From UBA4719 sp035654835 (GTDB lineage Bacteria; Actinomycetota; Actinomycetes; Actinomycetales; Dermatophilaceae): a DNA stretch of 38,590 nucleotides. This document shows, piece after piece, positions 1-8,047 of this stretch; within the stretch, counting starts at the first letter, position 1; every line of letters starts with the position of its first letter. A program made the translations under genes and the position numbers. The notes below the pieces were generated by a model. That model worked only from the letters and a program-made list of their open reading frames with translations. It was not told where the DNA came from and ran no database searches. The stretch is taken from assembly GCA_035654835.1 (NCBI GenBank), contig DASRVZ010000063.1:1-38590 (forward strand), read 5' to 3'.

Positions 1-25
1 TTCAAGCCTCTGACCTGCGGGTTTG

Positions 26-98
26 CTCCCCCGACTGGACTCGAACCAGTAACCTGCCGATTAACAGTCGGCTGCTCTGCCAATTGAGCTACAGGGGA
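26..98 (-). tRNA. tRNA-Asn (anticodon GTT)
   Basis: Read on the minus strand, the sequence folds into a full 73-nt cloverleaf. It has a 7-bp acceptor stem (TCCCCTG with CGGGGGA), a D arm (GCTC/GAGC), a 5-bp anticodon stem (GCCGA/TCGGC) around the loop CTGTTAA, and a T arm with TTCGAGT. The anticodon GTT reads asparagine codons. No CCA is encoded, which is common in Actinobacteria. It lies 68 bp downstream of the small unknown gene on the same strand. The sequence to its left is cut by the window edge. Confidence 0.97.
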
Positions 99-166
99 AT
101 GCTGCGGGTGAGACTGTAGCAAAGGGGACGGCCAGTCCTGAAACTGGCTCCCAACCGGAAATCCGA

Positions 167-697
167 TCAAACAGGCAGTCCGACCTGGTCCCTCAGATGT
201 GCCAAAGCGGCCTGGACGTGCGCCTGGACCTCAGGGTCGTCGGCACGCGCGTATCGACCCAGGATCGTCTGAGGGATGAGCTCGCGCGTGGCAAAATCCT
301 GCCGTACTGCGACTCGGCCCGTCCGCCGGTCACCGAGGTTGAGGCGCGTCGAGAGAACCACGCTCGCCTGAACTCGCTCACGCACCGTCTCGGGCAGCAG
401 TGTCTGCTGATCACGGAAGGACCATTGACCGGCACGTCGTCCGTCGGCCCACGTCACGGTCAGTGTCGCCGTCACGGGCTCCCACGCCCCCGCGTCAACG
501 GAGAGCCACCGACGCCGAAGGATGCGCTCGACGCTCGACGTGAACACGGCCAGAGCGTAGGTCGTGGCAACGACATACCCGCCGGTGTTGTCATCGACCG
601 CGAACGCCAGGACCCGCTCCCCCTTGGCCAGCTCAAGTGCTTTCTGGATGGCTGGAGGCAGGTCGGGACGCGTTGCCCGACGGGTGAGCCGTCCCAT
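167..697 (-). CDS. Conserved protein of unknown function, coupled to dnaG
   Basis: This 176-residue protein has no domain I recognise. Its ATG overlaps the dnaG stop codon by one base (TGATG at 699-695), so the two are almost certainly co-transcribed and translationally coupled. The N-terminus is basic (MGRLTRRATRP). The middle holds short alternating hydrophobic strands (VLAFAVDD, YVVATTYALAVF) followed by a W/R-rich stretch, which looks like a small beta-rich soluble domain. There is no signal peptide and no membrane segment. The position after dnaG and before a tRNA gene gives no clear functional clue beyond a possible housekeeping role. The reading frame is well supported by codon use and coupling; the function is unknown. 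Confidence 0.8.
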   Translation of the reverse strand: MGRLTRRATRPDLPPAIQKALELAKGERVLAFAVDDNTGGYVVATTYALAVFTSSVERILRRRWLSVDAGAWEPVTATLTVTWADGRRAGQWSFRDQQTLLPETVRERVQASVVLSTRLNLGDRRTGRVAVRQDFATRELIPQTILGRYARADDPEVQAHVQAALAHLRDQVGLPV

Positions 698-2715
698 CAG
701 TCCTGCCTGGACTGCAGGTTGGCGAGCTCGCGCTGGAGGTCCTGCAGGTGGACGCCGAGCTCACGGCTGGCGTCGGTGTCATCTGGCGGCACCCGACGCA
801 TCGCGCTGATGGCATCGCCGATCTGGCGGATCAGCGGGACCTCCTGCATGCGGGTGAGAAGTCCCTCGACATAGCGACGCTCGGGCAGTCCTGTGGTCTT
901 GTCGAAGCGGGCCGGCACCGATGCCACGGCGAGCTCGCTGACCAGGGGGCGAACCGTCAGAGCTGCGGCCTCGCTGACCCGATCAGCCCAATGACCTGGC
1001 TGGCTTGCTGCCTCGATGCCGCCGGCCGCCCGGATCGCGTCATGGACCGCACGATGGGCAGGGGCGCTGAAGGACTCGGGAGCGATCGCATCGAAGTTTG
1101 CCGGGTCGATCAGGCTCGGGAACTGCAGGGCCGCCTGGAGCAGCTGCCGTTCAGCCGAGACCACCGGGTCGCGCAGGTCCGGGCGGGGCATCTCGAAGGC
1201 GTGCTCATCGCCATGCACTCCTTCAGGGTCGGGACCGGGCTCGTGCTCCTGTTCGTGGCTCTGCTCGCTGCCATATTCCGTATCGACCGCGCGCGCCCGT
1301 GAGTCGGTGACCGACGCGGGTGCAACCATCGCGGCGGGGGCAGCGGTCGCGGCGGGGGCAACGGTCGCCGCGCGCGCCGCCATACGAGTGGCTCGACCGA
1401 CCTCGCTGGCGACCTGCTCGACCTCGACGCCCAACCATCCGGCCACGGTGCGGGTGTATTCCGGCCGCAGGGAACGATCGCGAATGCCGGCCACGATGGG
1501 GGCCACAGCCTCCAGGGCCCGGACCCGGCCCTCGGCGTTGGCCAGGTCGAAGCGGGCGATGGTGGTGCGCACCGCGAACTCGAACATGGGGACTGCGTCT
1601 TCAATCAGAGCCCGGATGGCGGCGTCTCCCCCTGTCTGACGCAGCTCGCAGGGGTCCTTGCCCGATGCCTCGACGGCCACGAAGGACTGTGAGGCCCAAC
1701 GCTGGTCCTCGCCGAACGCGCGCATGGCTGCCTTCTGCCCTGCGGCGTCACCGTCGAACGTGAAGACCACCTTGGCCGGCGCCAGGTCGTTCTCGTCGCG
1801 CATGATGCGGCGCAGGACCTTGATGTGCTCGAGGCCGAACGCGGTGCCGCACGTTGCCACAGCGGTCTCGATGCCAGCGAGGTGGCAGGCCATGACGTCC
1901 GTATAGCCCTCGACCACGACCGCCTGTCGATCCTTGGCGATCGCCTTCTTGGCCATGTCCAGGCCATAGAGCACAAACGACTTCTTGTAGATCGTGGTCT
2001 CGCTGGTGTTGAGGTACTTGGCCTCGATCCGGTCGTCGTCGAAGAGCCGCCGCGCGCCGAAACCGACCACGTCGCCGGTGATGTCACGGATGGGCCACAT
2101 CAGCCGACCACGGAAGCGGTCATAGAGGCCACGACCTCGACCGGCCAGTCCGGCCGCAACGATCTCGTCGTCGCTGAAACCCTTGTCCCGCAAGTGTTTT
2201 GTGAGCTCTTCGCCCCCGCGAGGTGAGAATCCGACGCCGAACTTGTCGGCCGCCATACGGTCGAAGCCGCGTTCGCGCAGGAAGTCCCGACCGGGGCGCG
2301 CTTCGGGCAGGTTGAGCAGGGCGGCGCTGTAGAACTCCGCCGCCACGCGGTGGGCCTCGACCAGTCGCGACCGCTTGCCCAGACCCTCACCACTGCGGGG
2401 TCCGCCACCCTCTTCGTAGCGCAGCTCCATGCCCAGCTTGCCGGCCAGTCGCTCGACCGCCTCGGCAAAGGTCAGGTGCTCGACCCTCTGCACGAAGGAG
2501 ATAACGTCGCCACCCTCGCCACAGCCGAAACAGTGCCAGGCGCCGGTGGCCGGGCGCACGTTGAACGACGGGCTCTTCTCGTCGTGGAACGGGCACAGCC
2601 CCTTCAGGGAGCCCGGGCCGGCCGAGCGCAGGGTGACGTGCTCTCGCACCACATCCTCGATCGACGACCGCTCCTTGACCTGAGCCACGTCTTCAGCCTT
2701 GATCAGACCCGCCAC
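697..2715 (-). CDS. dnaG: DNA primase DnaG
   Basis: Synthesises RNA primers for chromosome replication on single-stranded DNA, working with the replicative helicase. The N-terminal zinc-binding domain shows C41, H44, C62 and C65 (CPFHDEKS and CFGCGEGG). A primase core follows with the conserved RFRGRLMWPI segment near residue 200. The TOPRIM domain has VVEGYTDV (Glu269) and the FDGDAAG acidic pair (Asp321, Asp323). Between the catalytic core and the C-terminal helicase-interacting domain lies a low-complexity Ala/Pro/Val then Glu/His-rich linker of about 70 residues, which looks like an actinobacterial spacer. Total length is 672 residues, slightly long for the family because of that linker. 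The ATG at 2715 is the natural family start (MAGLIKAEDV). Confidence 0.97.
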   Translation of the reverse strand: MAGLIKAEDVAQVKERSSIEDVVREHVTLRSAGPGSLKGLCPFHDEKSPSFNVRPATGAWHCFGCGEGGDVISFVQRVEHLTFAEAVERLAGKLGMELRYEEGGGPRSGEGLGKRSRLVEAHRVAAEFYSAALLNLPEARPGRDFLRERGFDRMAADKFGVGFSPRGGEELTKHLRDKGFSDDEIVAAGLAGRGRGLYDRFRGRLMWPIRDITGDVVGFGARRLFDDDRIEAKYLNTSETTIYKKSFVLYGLDMAKKAIAKDRQAVVVEGYTDVMACHLAGIETAVATCGTAFGLEHIKVLRRIMRDENDLAPAKVVFTFDGDAAGQKAAMRAFGEDQRWASQSFVAVEASGKDPCELRQTGGDAAIRALIEDAVPMFEFAVRTTIARFDLANAEGRVRALEAVAPIVAGIRDRSLRPEYTRTVAGWLGVEVEQVASEVGRATRMAARAATVAPAATAAPAAMVAPASVTDSRARAVDTEYGSEQSHEQEHEPGPDPEGVHGDEHAFEMPRPDLRDPVVSAERQLLQAALQFPSLIDPANFDAIAPESFSAPAHRAVHDAIRAAGGIEAASQPGHWADRVSEAAALTVRPLVSELAVASVPARFDKTTGLPERRYVEGLLTRMQEVPLIRQIGDAISAMRRVPPDDTDASRELGVHLQDLQRELANLQSRQD

Positions 2716-2866
2716 ACTGCCTCCTCCACGCCGTGGTGATTCTAGGCGGTTGATTCCTTGTACGTCGGCCTGCTGCGACTCAGGAACTGCCCGCTAGCCG
2801 GTTTGTTTCACTAGTACCGGTCGATCGCGCCGTATTGATGCAACAAACCAGCCAACGGCACGTCAC

Positions 2867-4105
2867 CTAGCACCAGGTCTGGTGCAACACCATGGCCCGC
2901 GGATCCGACAGCGAGGCGACCTGGTCGATGATCGCCCTCAGCGCAGCCCCATCGTCGGCGGCGGCCATAAAGTCGACACGGTGCAGCGGATCCAGACGGG
3001 CCTCGGGCTGGTCGAGATAGGCGGCCACGAGCTCGTGGATCTGTTCACGCTGATCGCCCAACACAGACTTCCGTTCGTCGGTGAACATCACGAAGTGAGC
3101 GGCCGTGCCCTTCAGCACGGCACACTCAGCACGGACGTCGTCAGGGATCACCAGGTCTGCCCCGTATCGGGTAAGTGGCCCATCACCGTATCTGGCCCGG
3201 GTCGCCACCCCGACCGACTGCACGAACCGCCCGATAAGCATGCTCGTCATATCCTTCAGGGCAGCCAGGTCGGTGCGAGAACCGTTGTGGGACTGGGGGA
3301 TCCACCCAGTGGCGAGCAAACGCGACAACGCCTCGGCCAGCTCCGCTTCGTCCAAGTCGGGGGCATACAGCTCTCGCGTCAGTCCGATGACGGCCGCCAT
3401 CTCCGACGTCGAGCGCAACGCGCTCAGGTCGACCCGCCCTGAGGCCACCGCGTCCTCGACGTCGTGAACCGAATAGGCCACATCGTCCGACCAGTCCATC
3501 GTCTGCGCCTCGAGACAGCGCCTTCCGTCCGGCTCGGACCCGCGATACCAGTGGAAGACCTCGAGGTCATCCGGATAGACGCCAAACTTCCTTGTGCCCC
3601 AACGGTTCTCGTCCTTGGCCCAGGGGTACTTCGTGACTGCGTCCAGGCTGGCCCTGGTCAGGTTGAGTCCCGCGGGACGGCCATCGGCATGCACCCGTTT
3701 GGCCTCGAGACGGGTCAACAGGCGCAGCGTCTGGGCGTTGCCCTCGAAGCCGCCAATGTCGGAAGCAATGTCGTTCAGCGCAGTCTCCCCGTTGTGCCCG
3801 AACGGCGGATGTCCTAGGTCGTGCGCCAGGCACGCGGTGTCGACCACATCCGCGTCACACCCGAGCGCGGCACCGAACTCGCGGCCGATCTGGGCGACCT
3901 CGAGTGAGTGTGTCAGCCGGTTGCGGACGAAGTCATCGCTGTCCGGCTGCACTACCTGGGTCTTGGCCGACAGCCGCCGCAGCGAGGCCGAGTGAAGCAC
4001 CCGCGCTCGGTCCCTGGCGAAGTCATCGCGGTCGGCCTGTTTGTGCGCCGGGTCCTCACGGACCCAACGCTCGCGGTCGGCCACGGCATACGTGCTCACA
4101 ACCAC
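2867..4105 (-). CDS. dgt: Deoxyguanosinetriphosphate triphosphohydrolase-like protein (dGTPase)
   Basis: HD-superfamily metal-dependent phosphohydrolase that converts dNTPs, classically dGTP, to nucleoside and triphosphate, so it helps control nucleotide pools. The HD signature is clear: RNRLTHSLEV (His66), then CLAHDLGHPPFGHNGE (His95-Asp96, His99, His104). The frame stays open upstream to 4390, but that extension runs through a palindromic repeat and is low-complexity, so I reject it. The protein starts properly just before YAVADRERWV. I chose GTG at 4105, with a GGAGGGGG tract about 16 nt upstream; GTG at 4099 is an alternative. From 4105 the product is 412 residues, normal for the family. 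It is separated from dnaG by 150 bp without a gene. Confidence 0.93.
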   Translation of the reverse strand: MVVSTYAVADRERWVREDPAHKQADRDDFARDRARVLHSASLRRLSAKTQVVQPDSDDFVRNRLTHSLEVAQIGREFGAALGCDADVVDTACLAHDLGHPPFGHNGETALNDIASDIGGFEGNAQTLRLLTRLEAKRVHADGRPAGLNLTRASLDAVTKYPWAKDENRWGTRKFGVYPDDLEVFHWYRGSEPDGRRCLEAQTMDWSDDVAYSVHDVEDAVASGRVDLSALRSTSEMAAVIGLTRELYAPDLDEAELAEALSRLLATGWIPQSHNGSRTDLAALKDMTSMLIGRFVQSVGVATRARYGDGPLTRYGADLVIPDDVRAECAVLKGTAAHFVMFTDERKSVLGDQREQIHELVAAYLDQPEARLDPLHRVDFMAAADDGAALRAIIDQVASLSDPRAMVLHQTWC

Positions 4106-4193
4106 GCACTGTATGCCGGGCGCCCCCTCCCGGGGCACCAACGCCCCATTGCGGGGCGCACTCCCTCGTAGTCTCCCCCAGCCACGCCAAAGA

Positions 4194-4259
4194 AAGCACC
4201 GCACCACTCGGCAGGAAAGCCGTGTGGTGCGGTGCTTCGCACTGCTGTGGTGCGGTGCT
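4194..4259 (-). terminator. 14-bp inverted repeat with a third copy, 3' of the membrane-protein gene
   Basis: The arms at 4194-4207 and 4224-4237 (AAGCACCGCACCAC / GTGGTGCGGTGCTT) are perfect complements around a 16-nt loop. A further direct copy of GTGGTGCGGTGCT lies at 4247-4259. The element begins 12 bp past the stop codon of the gene at 4272-4859, which is transcribed toward it, so a transcription terminator is the simplest reading. There is no clear T-tract. The extra direct copy means two alternative hairpins are possible. Confidence 0.55.
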
Positions 4260-4271
4260 GTTGGACTCGGG

Positions 4272-4859
4272 TCAGGCCTTTGCGCCGACCAGTTCCTCGT
4301 TCTTGGTGGACGCGTAGGACGTCGCAGCGATGACCGTCTTGCTCGAGAGCTTCGCGACGGCGAAACCGAGAAGGATGAACAGGAAGCCAAGGCCCATAAC
4401 CAGAGCCGCGACCCCGAAGGAGATGACCGAGGTGAAGAGCGAGGCCCTCAGGAACGAGCCGTTCATTGCACTGGTGCGTGCGTCCGCAAGGGCAACGACG
4501 CCAGCGTCCTTGGCAACGTCCGCATCGGAGGCGCCTGCAGCTGCAAGCTTGGCCTTGAGCACCTTGGCGTCGGCTCCGAGCTGAGCGTAGGTGCGGTCGT
4601 TGGCGCCCGCGAGTGCGTGGTGCTTGATCGCGTTGGCCTGTGCGTACGCGGTGAACGGGCCGGCAACGGACTTGCCGGCAAGACTGCCGGGAGCCTCTTT
4701 GGTCACCGCGGAGACGGTGATGCTCTCGGACTTGAGCTGGGTCGTGACGAGACCCCAGGTGAGGCCACCCGCGACCATCATGAGAATTCCGGCGACGACA
4801 GTGACCAAGCCGATGATCTTGACCATCGAGTTACTGTTTGTGGGGGTGGTGGAAGACAT
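4272..4859 (-). CDS. Two-helix membrane protein, LigA-like paralog 1
   Basis: 195 residues. The frame stays open a further kilobase upstream, but that part is antisense to the aldo/keto reductase. The start is the ATG at 4859 (MSSTTPTNSN), preceded by GAAGGGA. There is a first membrane helix at about residues 12-38, a roughly 100-residue exported domain with the motif GPFTAYAQANAI and GANDRTYAQ, and a second helix at about 141-168. Members of this family are often labelled aromatic ring-opening dioxygenase LigA in actinobacterial annotations, but nothing here resembles a dioxygenase; the function is unknown. The protein is strikingly similar to the product of 7453-7998, and the two genes also share their upstream leader, so they arose by duplication. 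It is followed by a strong inverted repeat. Confidence 0.85.
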   Translation of the reverse strand: MSSTTPTNSNSMVKIIGLVTVVAGILMMVAGGLTWGLVTTQLKSESITVSAVTKEAPGSLAGKSVAGPFTAYAQANAIKHHALAGANDRTYAQLGADAKVLKAKLAAAGASDADVAKDAGVVALADARTSAMNGSFLRASLFTSVISFGVAALVMGLGFLFILLGFAVAKLSSKTVIAATSYASTKNEELVGAKA

Positions 4860-4867
4860 TCTTGTGG

Positions 4868-4912
4868 TGTTCCCTTCAGAAGACCGAAATATCTGAGACC
4901 GGGAGGCACCAG
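4868..4912 (-). promoter_or_regulatory. Conserved leader shared with the paralog at 7453-7998
   Basis: On the plus strand, TGTTCCCTTCAG (4868-4879) and a 23-bp block at 4890-4912 recur almost unchanged at 8005-8016 and 8025-8047, in the same place before the second paralog. Read with the gene, it runs from a CTGGTGCCTCCCGG block to the probable ribosome-binding tract GAAGGGA. Conservation of non-coding sequence beside divergent coding sequence suggests a functional 5' leader or a recent duplication. Confidence 0.6.
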
Positions 4913-4941
4913 TTCGGCGAACCCTCGCGGGTTCGCCGAAC
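4912..4941. promoter_or_regulatory. Perfect 13-bp inverted repeat in the leader
   Basis: The arms 4912-4924 and 4929-4941 (GTTCGGCGAACCC / GGGTTCGCCGAAC) pair perfectly around a 4-nt loop (TCGC). It sits about 50 bp upstream of the membrane-protein start and 130 bp upstream of the divergent aldo/keto reductase. The corresponding place before the paralog (about 8047-8070) keeps only a degenerate version. It could be an operator or an RNA hairpin. Confidence 0.6.
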
Positions 4942-5069
4942 ATCACTTTCGCATATTGCACGTACTCACTCAGGACGTAGGTCCCCACGCCGACGTGACA
5001 AGAGCCACTCCTTGCAACGAGTGCTGGGGCGGGTCGGCTCGGCCCCACCCTGATGCCTAGGCTCGATGG

Positions 5070-6077
5070 ATGGAATTCAGGAACCTTGGCAACAGTGGAC
5101 TGCGGATATCCGAGATCGCATACGGCAACTGGCTTACCCACGGGTCCCAGGTCGAACAGGAACAGGCACTCACGTGCGTGCGACAGGCCTTGGACGTCGG
5201 CATCACCACGTTCGACACCGCCGACACCTACGCCGACACCAAGGCCGAGTCCGTCCTGGGTGAGGCGCTGAAGGGCGAGCGGCGTGAGGGCGTCGAGATC
5301 TTCACCAAGGTCTACTTCCCGATGGGGCAACCGGGTCAGAACGACCATGGCCTCTCGCGCAAGCACATCCACGAGTCGATCAACGGCTCGCTGCGTCGCC
5401 TTGGCACGGACTATGTCGACCTCTACCAGGCGCATCGATTCGACGACCAGACACCGCTGGAGGAGACGATGGAGGCGTTTGCCGACGTCGTCCACCAGGG
5501 CAAAGCGCTGTACATCGGTGTCTCGGAGTGGTCCGCGGCTCAGCTCCGGGAGGGCCACCGTCTGGCCAGAGAGCTGCGGATCCCCTTTGTCTCCAACCAA
5601 CCTCAGTACAACATGCTCTGGCGAGTCATCGAGGGCGAAGTGGTCCCGACCTCTCAGGAGCTCGGCATCGGGCAGATCGTATGGTCTCCGATCGCCCAGG
5701 GGGTGCTGACCGGCAAGTACCAACCGGGCCAGGCTCCACCGGCCGGATCCCGTGCCACCGACCCACGCGGCGGCGCCGACATGATCAGCGGTTGGCTCAA
5801 GGACCCGGTGCTCGCCGCCGTCCAGCAGCTGACCCCGCTGGCGCAGCAAGCCGGACTCACGATGGCGCAGCTCGCTGTCGCCTGGGTTCTTCAGAACCCC
5901 AACGTGTCCGCCGCGATCATCGGCGCCTCGCGGCCCGAACAGGTCATCGAGAACGCCGATGCCGCGGGGATCAAGCTCGAAGCCGGGCTGCTGACCGCCA
6001 TTGACGACGTCCTGCAGCCGGTGATCCAGCGCGATCCGGCAATGACGAAGTCACCACAACGCAGCACCTTCAACTGA
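5070..6077 (+). CDS. Aldo/keto reductase
   Basis: NADPH-dependent oxidoreductase with a (beta/alpha)8 barrel, 335 residues. The catalytic tetrad is visible: Asp49 and Tyr54 in FDTADTYADT, Lys80 in IFTKVYF, and His122 in YQAHRFD. The family-typical C-terminal cofactor loop is present (AAIIGASRPEQVIEN). Sequence style (MEFRNLGNSGLRIS, then YNMLWRVIEGEVVP) matches the voltage-gated potassium channel beta-subunit-like group of general aldehyde/ketone reductases; the substrate cannot be told. The ATG at 5070 is used; an overlapping ATG four bases upstream is out of frame. It is divergent from the membrane-protein gene, and the sulfurtransferase follows 7 bp downstream, so the two probably form an operon. 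Confidence 0.93.
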   Translation: MEFRNLGNSGLRISEIAYGNWLTHGSQVEQEQALTCVRQALDVGITTFDTADTYADTKAESVLGEALKGERREGVEIFTKVYFPMGQPGQNDHGLSRKHIHESINGSLRRLGTDYVDLYQAHRFDDQTPLEETMEAFADVVHQGKALYIGVSEWSAAQLREGHRLARELRIPFVSNQPQYNMLWRVIEGEVVPTSQELGIGQIVWSPIAQGVLTGKYQPGQAPPAGSRATDPRGGADMISGWLKDPVLAAVQQLTPLAQQAGLTMAQLAVAWVLQNPNVSAAIIGASRPEQVIENADAAGIKLEAGLLTAIDDVLQPVIQRDPAMTKSPQRSTFN

Positions 6078-6084
6078 GGATGCG

Positions 6085-6954
6085 ATGAACGCGGCGCCTC
6101 TGATCCAGGTGGACGAGCTCCAGAGGCTCCTGGCGGGCCCCGAGACGGGACGGCCGGTCGTCCTGGACGTTCGCTTCCGGTTGGGCGAGTCCTCGGGGCG
6201 TCAGGAGTTCGAACGGGCCCACATCCCGGGTGCGTCGTACGTCGACATGGACACCCAGCTGGCGACGATCCGCACCGACGGGGTGGGCGGTCGTCATCCG
6301 ATGCCGACGGTCGAGACCTTCACCGCCGCAATGCGATCGGCGGGCGTCACCATGTCGCGTCCGGTCGTCGCGTATGACGACTGGGCATCCCTGCCAGCGA
6401 GCCGGGTCTGGTGGATGTTGAGGCATCTTGGCTTCCTCGACGTCCGAGTGCTGGATGGCGGGATCGCGGCCTGGATCGCCGCCGGCCATCCCACCGAATC
6501 CGGTCCACACGCCCCGGAAGTCGGCGACTTCTCGCCGTCGAGTCCCGGCTTCGGTCGCCTGCTTGACGCCACCACCGCTGCGACGTATGCCGCTCGGCAC
6601 GTCCTGCTCGATGCTCGCACCGCAGACCGGTTTCGCGGGGAGAACGAGACCATTGACGCGGTCGCCGGTCACATCCCCGGCGCCATCAGCGCACCTGCTC
6701 TTGACACCGTCGACCCGAACGGTCGGTTTCTGTCCGCCGATCAGCTGGCAGGTCACTTTCGAGAACGTGGTATCGAGGGGGTAGCCGGCATAGCTGAAGC
6801 GAGAACCGTTGGCACGTATTGCGGTTCAGGCGTGCAGGCCACCCACTTGGCTTTGGCTCTGAGCGTCGCCGGCATCACGGACGAGGCCGACGTCTATATC
6901 GGCTCATGGAGCGACTGGATCACGGCCCCAGTCAGGCCGATCGCTGTCGGCTGA
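6085..6954 (+). CDS. Sulfurtransferase (tandem rhodanese; thiosulfate/3-mercaptopyruvate type)
   Basis: 289-residue protein of two rhodanese domains. The N-terminal domain (about 1-135) has the fold but an Asp in place of the catalytic Cys (VAYDDWASLPASR, Asp98/99), as usual for tandem rhodaneses. The C-terminal domain carries the active-site Cys246 in TYCGSGVQATH. The CGSGVxA loop is closer to mercaptopyruvate sulfurtransferases than to classical CRxG(K/R)T thiosulfate enzymes, so the preferred donor is uncertain. It is cytoplasmic with no signal peptide. It starts 7 bp after the aldo/keto reductase and converges on the DUF2277 gene. A likely role is cyanide or thiol sulfur handling. Confidence 0.92.
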   Translation: MNAAPLIQVDELQRLLAGPETGRPVVLDVRFRLGESSGRQEFERAHIPGASYVDMDTQLATIRTDGVGGRHPMPTVETFTAAMRSAGVTMSRPVVAYDDWASLPASRVWWMLRHLGFLDVRVLDGGIAAWIAAGHPTESGPHAPEVGDFSPSSPGFGRLLDATTAATYAARHVLLDARTADRFRGENETIDAVAGHIPGAISAPALDTVDPNGRFLSADQLAGHFRERGIEGVAGIAEARTVGTYCGSGVQATHLALALSVAGITDEADVYIGSWSDWITAPVRPIAVG

Positions 6955-6967
6955 ACAATTCCTGGCT

Positions 6968-6998
6968 CGTGTGGCTCCTTGCTCATGTGACCCACACG
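6968..6998. terminator. Weak inverted repeat between convergent genes
   Basis: CGTGTGG (6968-6974) and CCACACG (6992-6998) form a 7-bp stem in the 66-bp gap between the convergent sulfurtransferase and DUF2277 genes. There is no T-tract. A bidirectional terminator is plausible from position only. Confidence 0.3.
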
Positions 6999-7020
6999 GG
7001 CCGGTCTCAGAGGCACGCTG

Positions 7021-7302
7021 TCAGACCGGGGCGCCGGCGCCATAACGGATCGCGTTGCGGGCTCTGGCTTTGGCCGCCTCGACCTCACGGTCCTTCGGCG
7101 GCGCCGTGGTCACCAACGATTCGAGCAGGTGCTGTGTCGCGTGCGCTACCTCCGCGACCGTCTCGTCAAACGCGGGCCGGTTGGCCACCGACGGTTTGGT
7201 GGTCCCGCTGACCTTGCGGACGTACTGGAGTGCCGCCGCATGCACTTCGGCGGACGTCGCCTGCGGAGCGTAGTTGTAGAGGGTTCTGATGTTCCGGCAC
7301 AT
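7021..7302 (-). CDS. DUF2277 family protein
   Basis: 93-residue soluble protein beginning MCRNIRTLYNYAP, the hallmark start of the DUF2277 family, so ATG 7302 is chosen over the longer open frame to 7410. The family pattern continues through EVHAAALQYVRKVSG and ends with the basic PPKDREVEAAKARARN segment. Family members are short, mostly helical and of unknown function. The gene lies between the terminator of the upstream membrane-protein gene and the convergent sulfurtransferase, so it is probably monocistronic. Confidence 0.9.
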   Translation of the reverse strand: MCRNIRTLYNYAPQATSAEVHAAALQYVRKVSGTTKPSVANRPAFDETVAEVAHATQHLLESLVTTAPPKDREVEAAKARARNAIRYGAGAPV

Positions 7303-7337
7303 GTTGTCGAGCCTGCCACCGTCCCGGCTCACAGAAA

Positions 7338-7378
7338 AGCGCCGCCTCACCCGGCCAAGGACTGGGTGAGGCGGCGCT
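7338..7378 (-). terminator. 15-bp hairpin terminator after the second LigA-like gene
   Basis: The arms 7338-7352 and 7364-7378 (AGCGCCGCCTCACCC / GGGTGAGGCGGCGCT) pair perfectly around an 11-nt loop. Read on the minus strand the hairpin is followed by TTTTCT, giving a rho-independent terminator 75 bp past the stop of the gene at 7453-7998. Confidence 0.8.
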
Positions 7379-7452
7379 CTTCGTGCGCCCGGCGCTGCCG
7401 GGTGGGGCATCAGGTCTCGGCGAAGGTCAAGCCGTCACGCAGATCAGCCTGC

Positions 7453-7998
7453 TTACTCCTTGGCGGGAACTGACTCGGGGACGGCAACCATGGTGTTCGA
7501 GACCTTCATCAGGGCGTAGCCGAGCAGGATGAAGATGACGCCCAATCCGATGACCAGAGCGGCGACACCGAAAGAGATCACCGAGGCGAAGAGCGAGGTT
7601 CGCAGGAACGTCCCGTTCATGGTGGAGGTGCGCGTAGCCGTGAGGGCCTTGACCTCTGCGTTGTCCGCAATATCCGTATCGCTGGCACCGGCAGCCTTGA
7701 GCTCGTCCTTGAGCGCGTTCAGGTCGTCCCCGATCTGGGCATAGGTGCGGTCGTTGGCGCCCGAGAGTGCGTGGTGCTGAATCGCGTTGGCCTGCGCGTA
7801 CGCGGTGAACGGGCCGGCAACCTGCTTGCCGGCGTATCGGCCCGGGTCCTCGGGCGTCACTGCGGAGACGGTGATGGCCTCGTCCTTGAGCTGGGACGAC
7901 ACGAGGGCCCAGGTGAACCCGCCCGCGATGATCATGATGAAGCCGGCAATCACCGTGAATAGAGCGATGTACTTGACAGGTTTGTTACTAGTGGCCAT
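7453..7998 (-). CDS. Two-helix membrane protein, LigA-like paralog 2
   Basis: 181 residues from ATG 7998 (MATSNKPVKY); the longer frame to 8070 translates the conserved leader and is rejected. Helix 1 is at about residues 8-33 and helix 2 at about 134-163, enclosing an exported domain with VAGPFTAYAQANAI, GANDRTYAQ and an AAGASD repeat-like segment. It is closely similar along its full length to the product of 4272-4859, strongest in the exported domain and helix 2 (SVISFGVAALV). The function is unknown; the LigA label used for such proteins is not supported by any catalytic motif. It is flanked by its own leader and terminator, so it is a single-gene transcription unit. Confidence 0.87.
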   Translation of the reverse strand: MATSNKPVKYIALFTVIAGFIMIIAGGFTWALVSSQLKDEAITVSAVTPEDPGRYAGKQVAGPFTAYAQANAIQHHALSGANDRTYAQIGDDLNALKDELKAAGASDTDIADNAEVKALTATRTSTMNGTFLRTSLFASVISFGVAALVIGLGVIFILLGYALMKVSNTMVAVPESVPAKE

Positions 7999-8004
7999 TT
8001 CTGT

Positions 8005-8047
8005 TGTTCCCTTCAGGAACCAAGTATCTGAGGCCGGGAGGCACCAG
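8005..8047 (-). promoter_or_regulatory. Leader of the second LigA-like gene
   Basis: This is the second copy of the conserved leader described at 4868-4912. TGTTCCCTTCAG (plus strand) at 8005-8016 covers the probable ribosome-binding tract, and the 23-bp block at 8025-8047 differs at one position from the other copy. Beyond 8047 the similarity fades: the perfect hairpin of the first copy is reduced here to TCGGCGAAC with an imperfect partner. Confidence 0.6.

Noticed and set aside
1..166. tRNA-Asn as a phage or island attachment site
   Set aside because: No integrase gene or duplicate of the tRNA 3' end is seen in the window near it.
4860..5849. Long upstream extension of the first LigA-like frame
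   Set aside because: It is antisense to the aldo/keto reductase and passes through the leader and hairpin. The conserved protein starts at ATG 4859.
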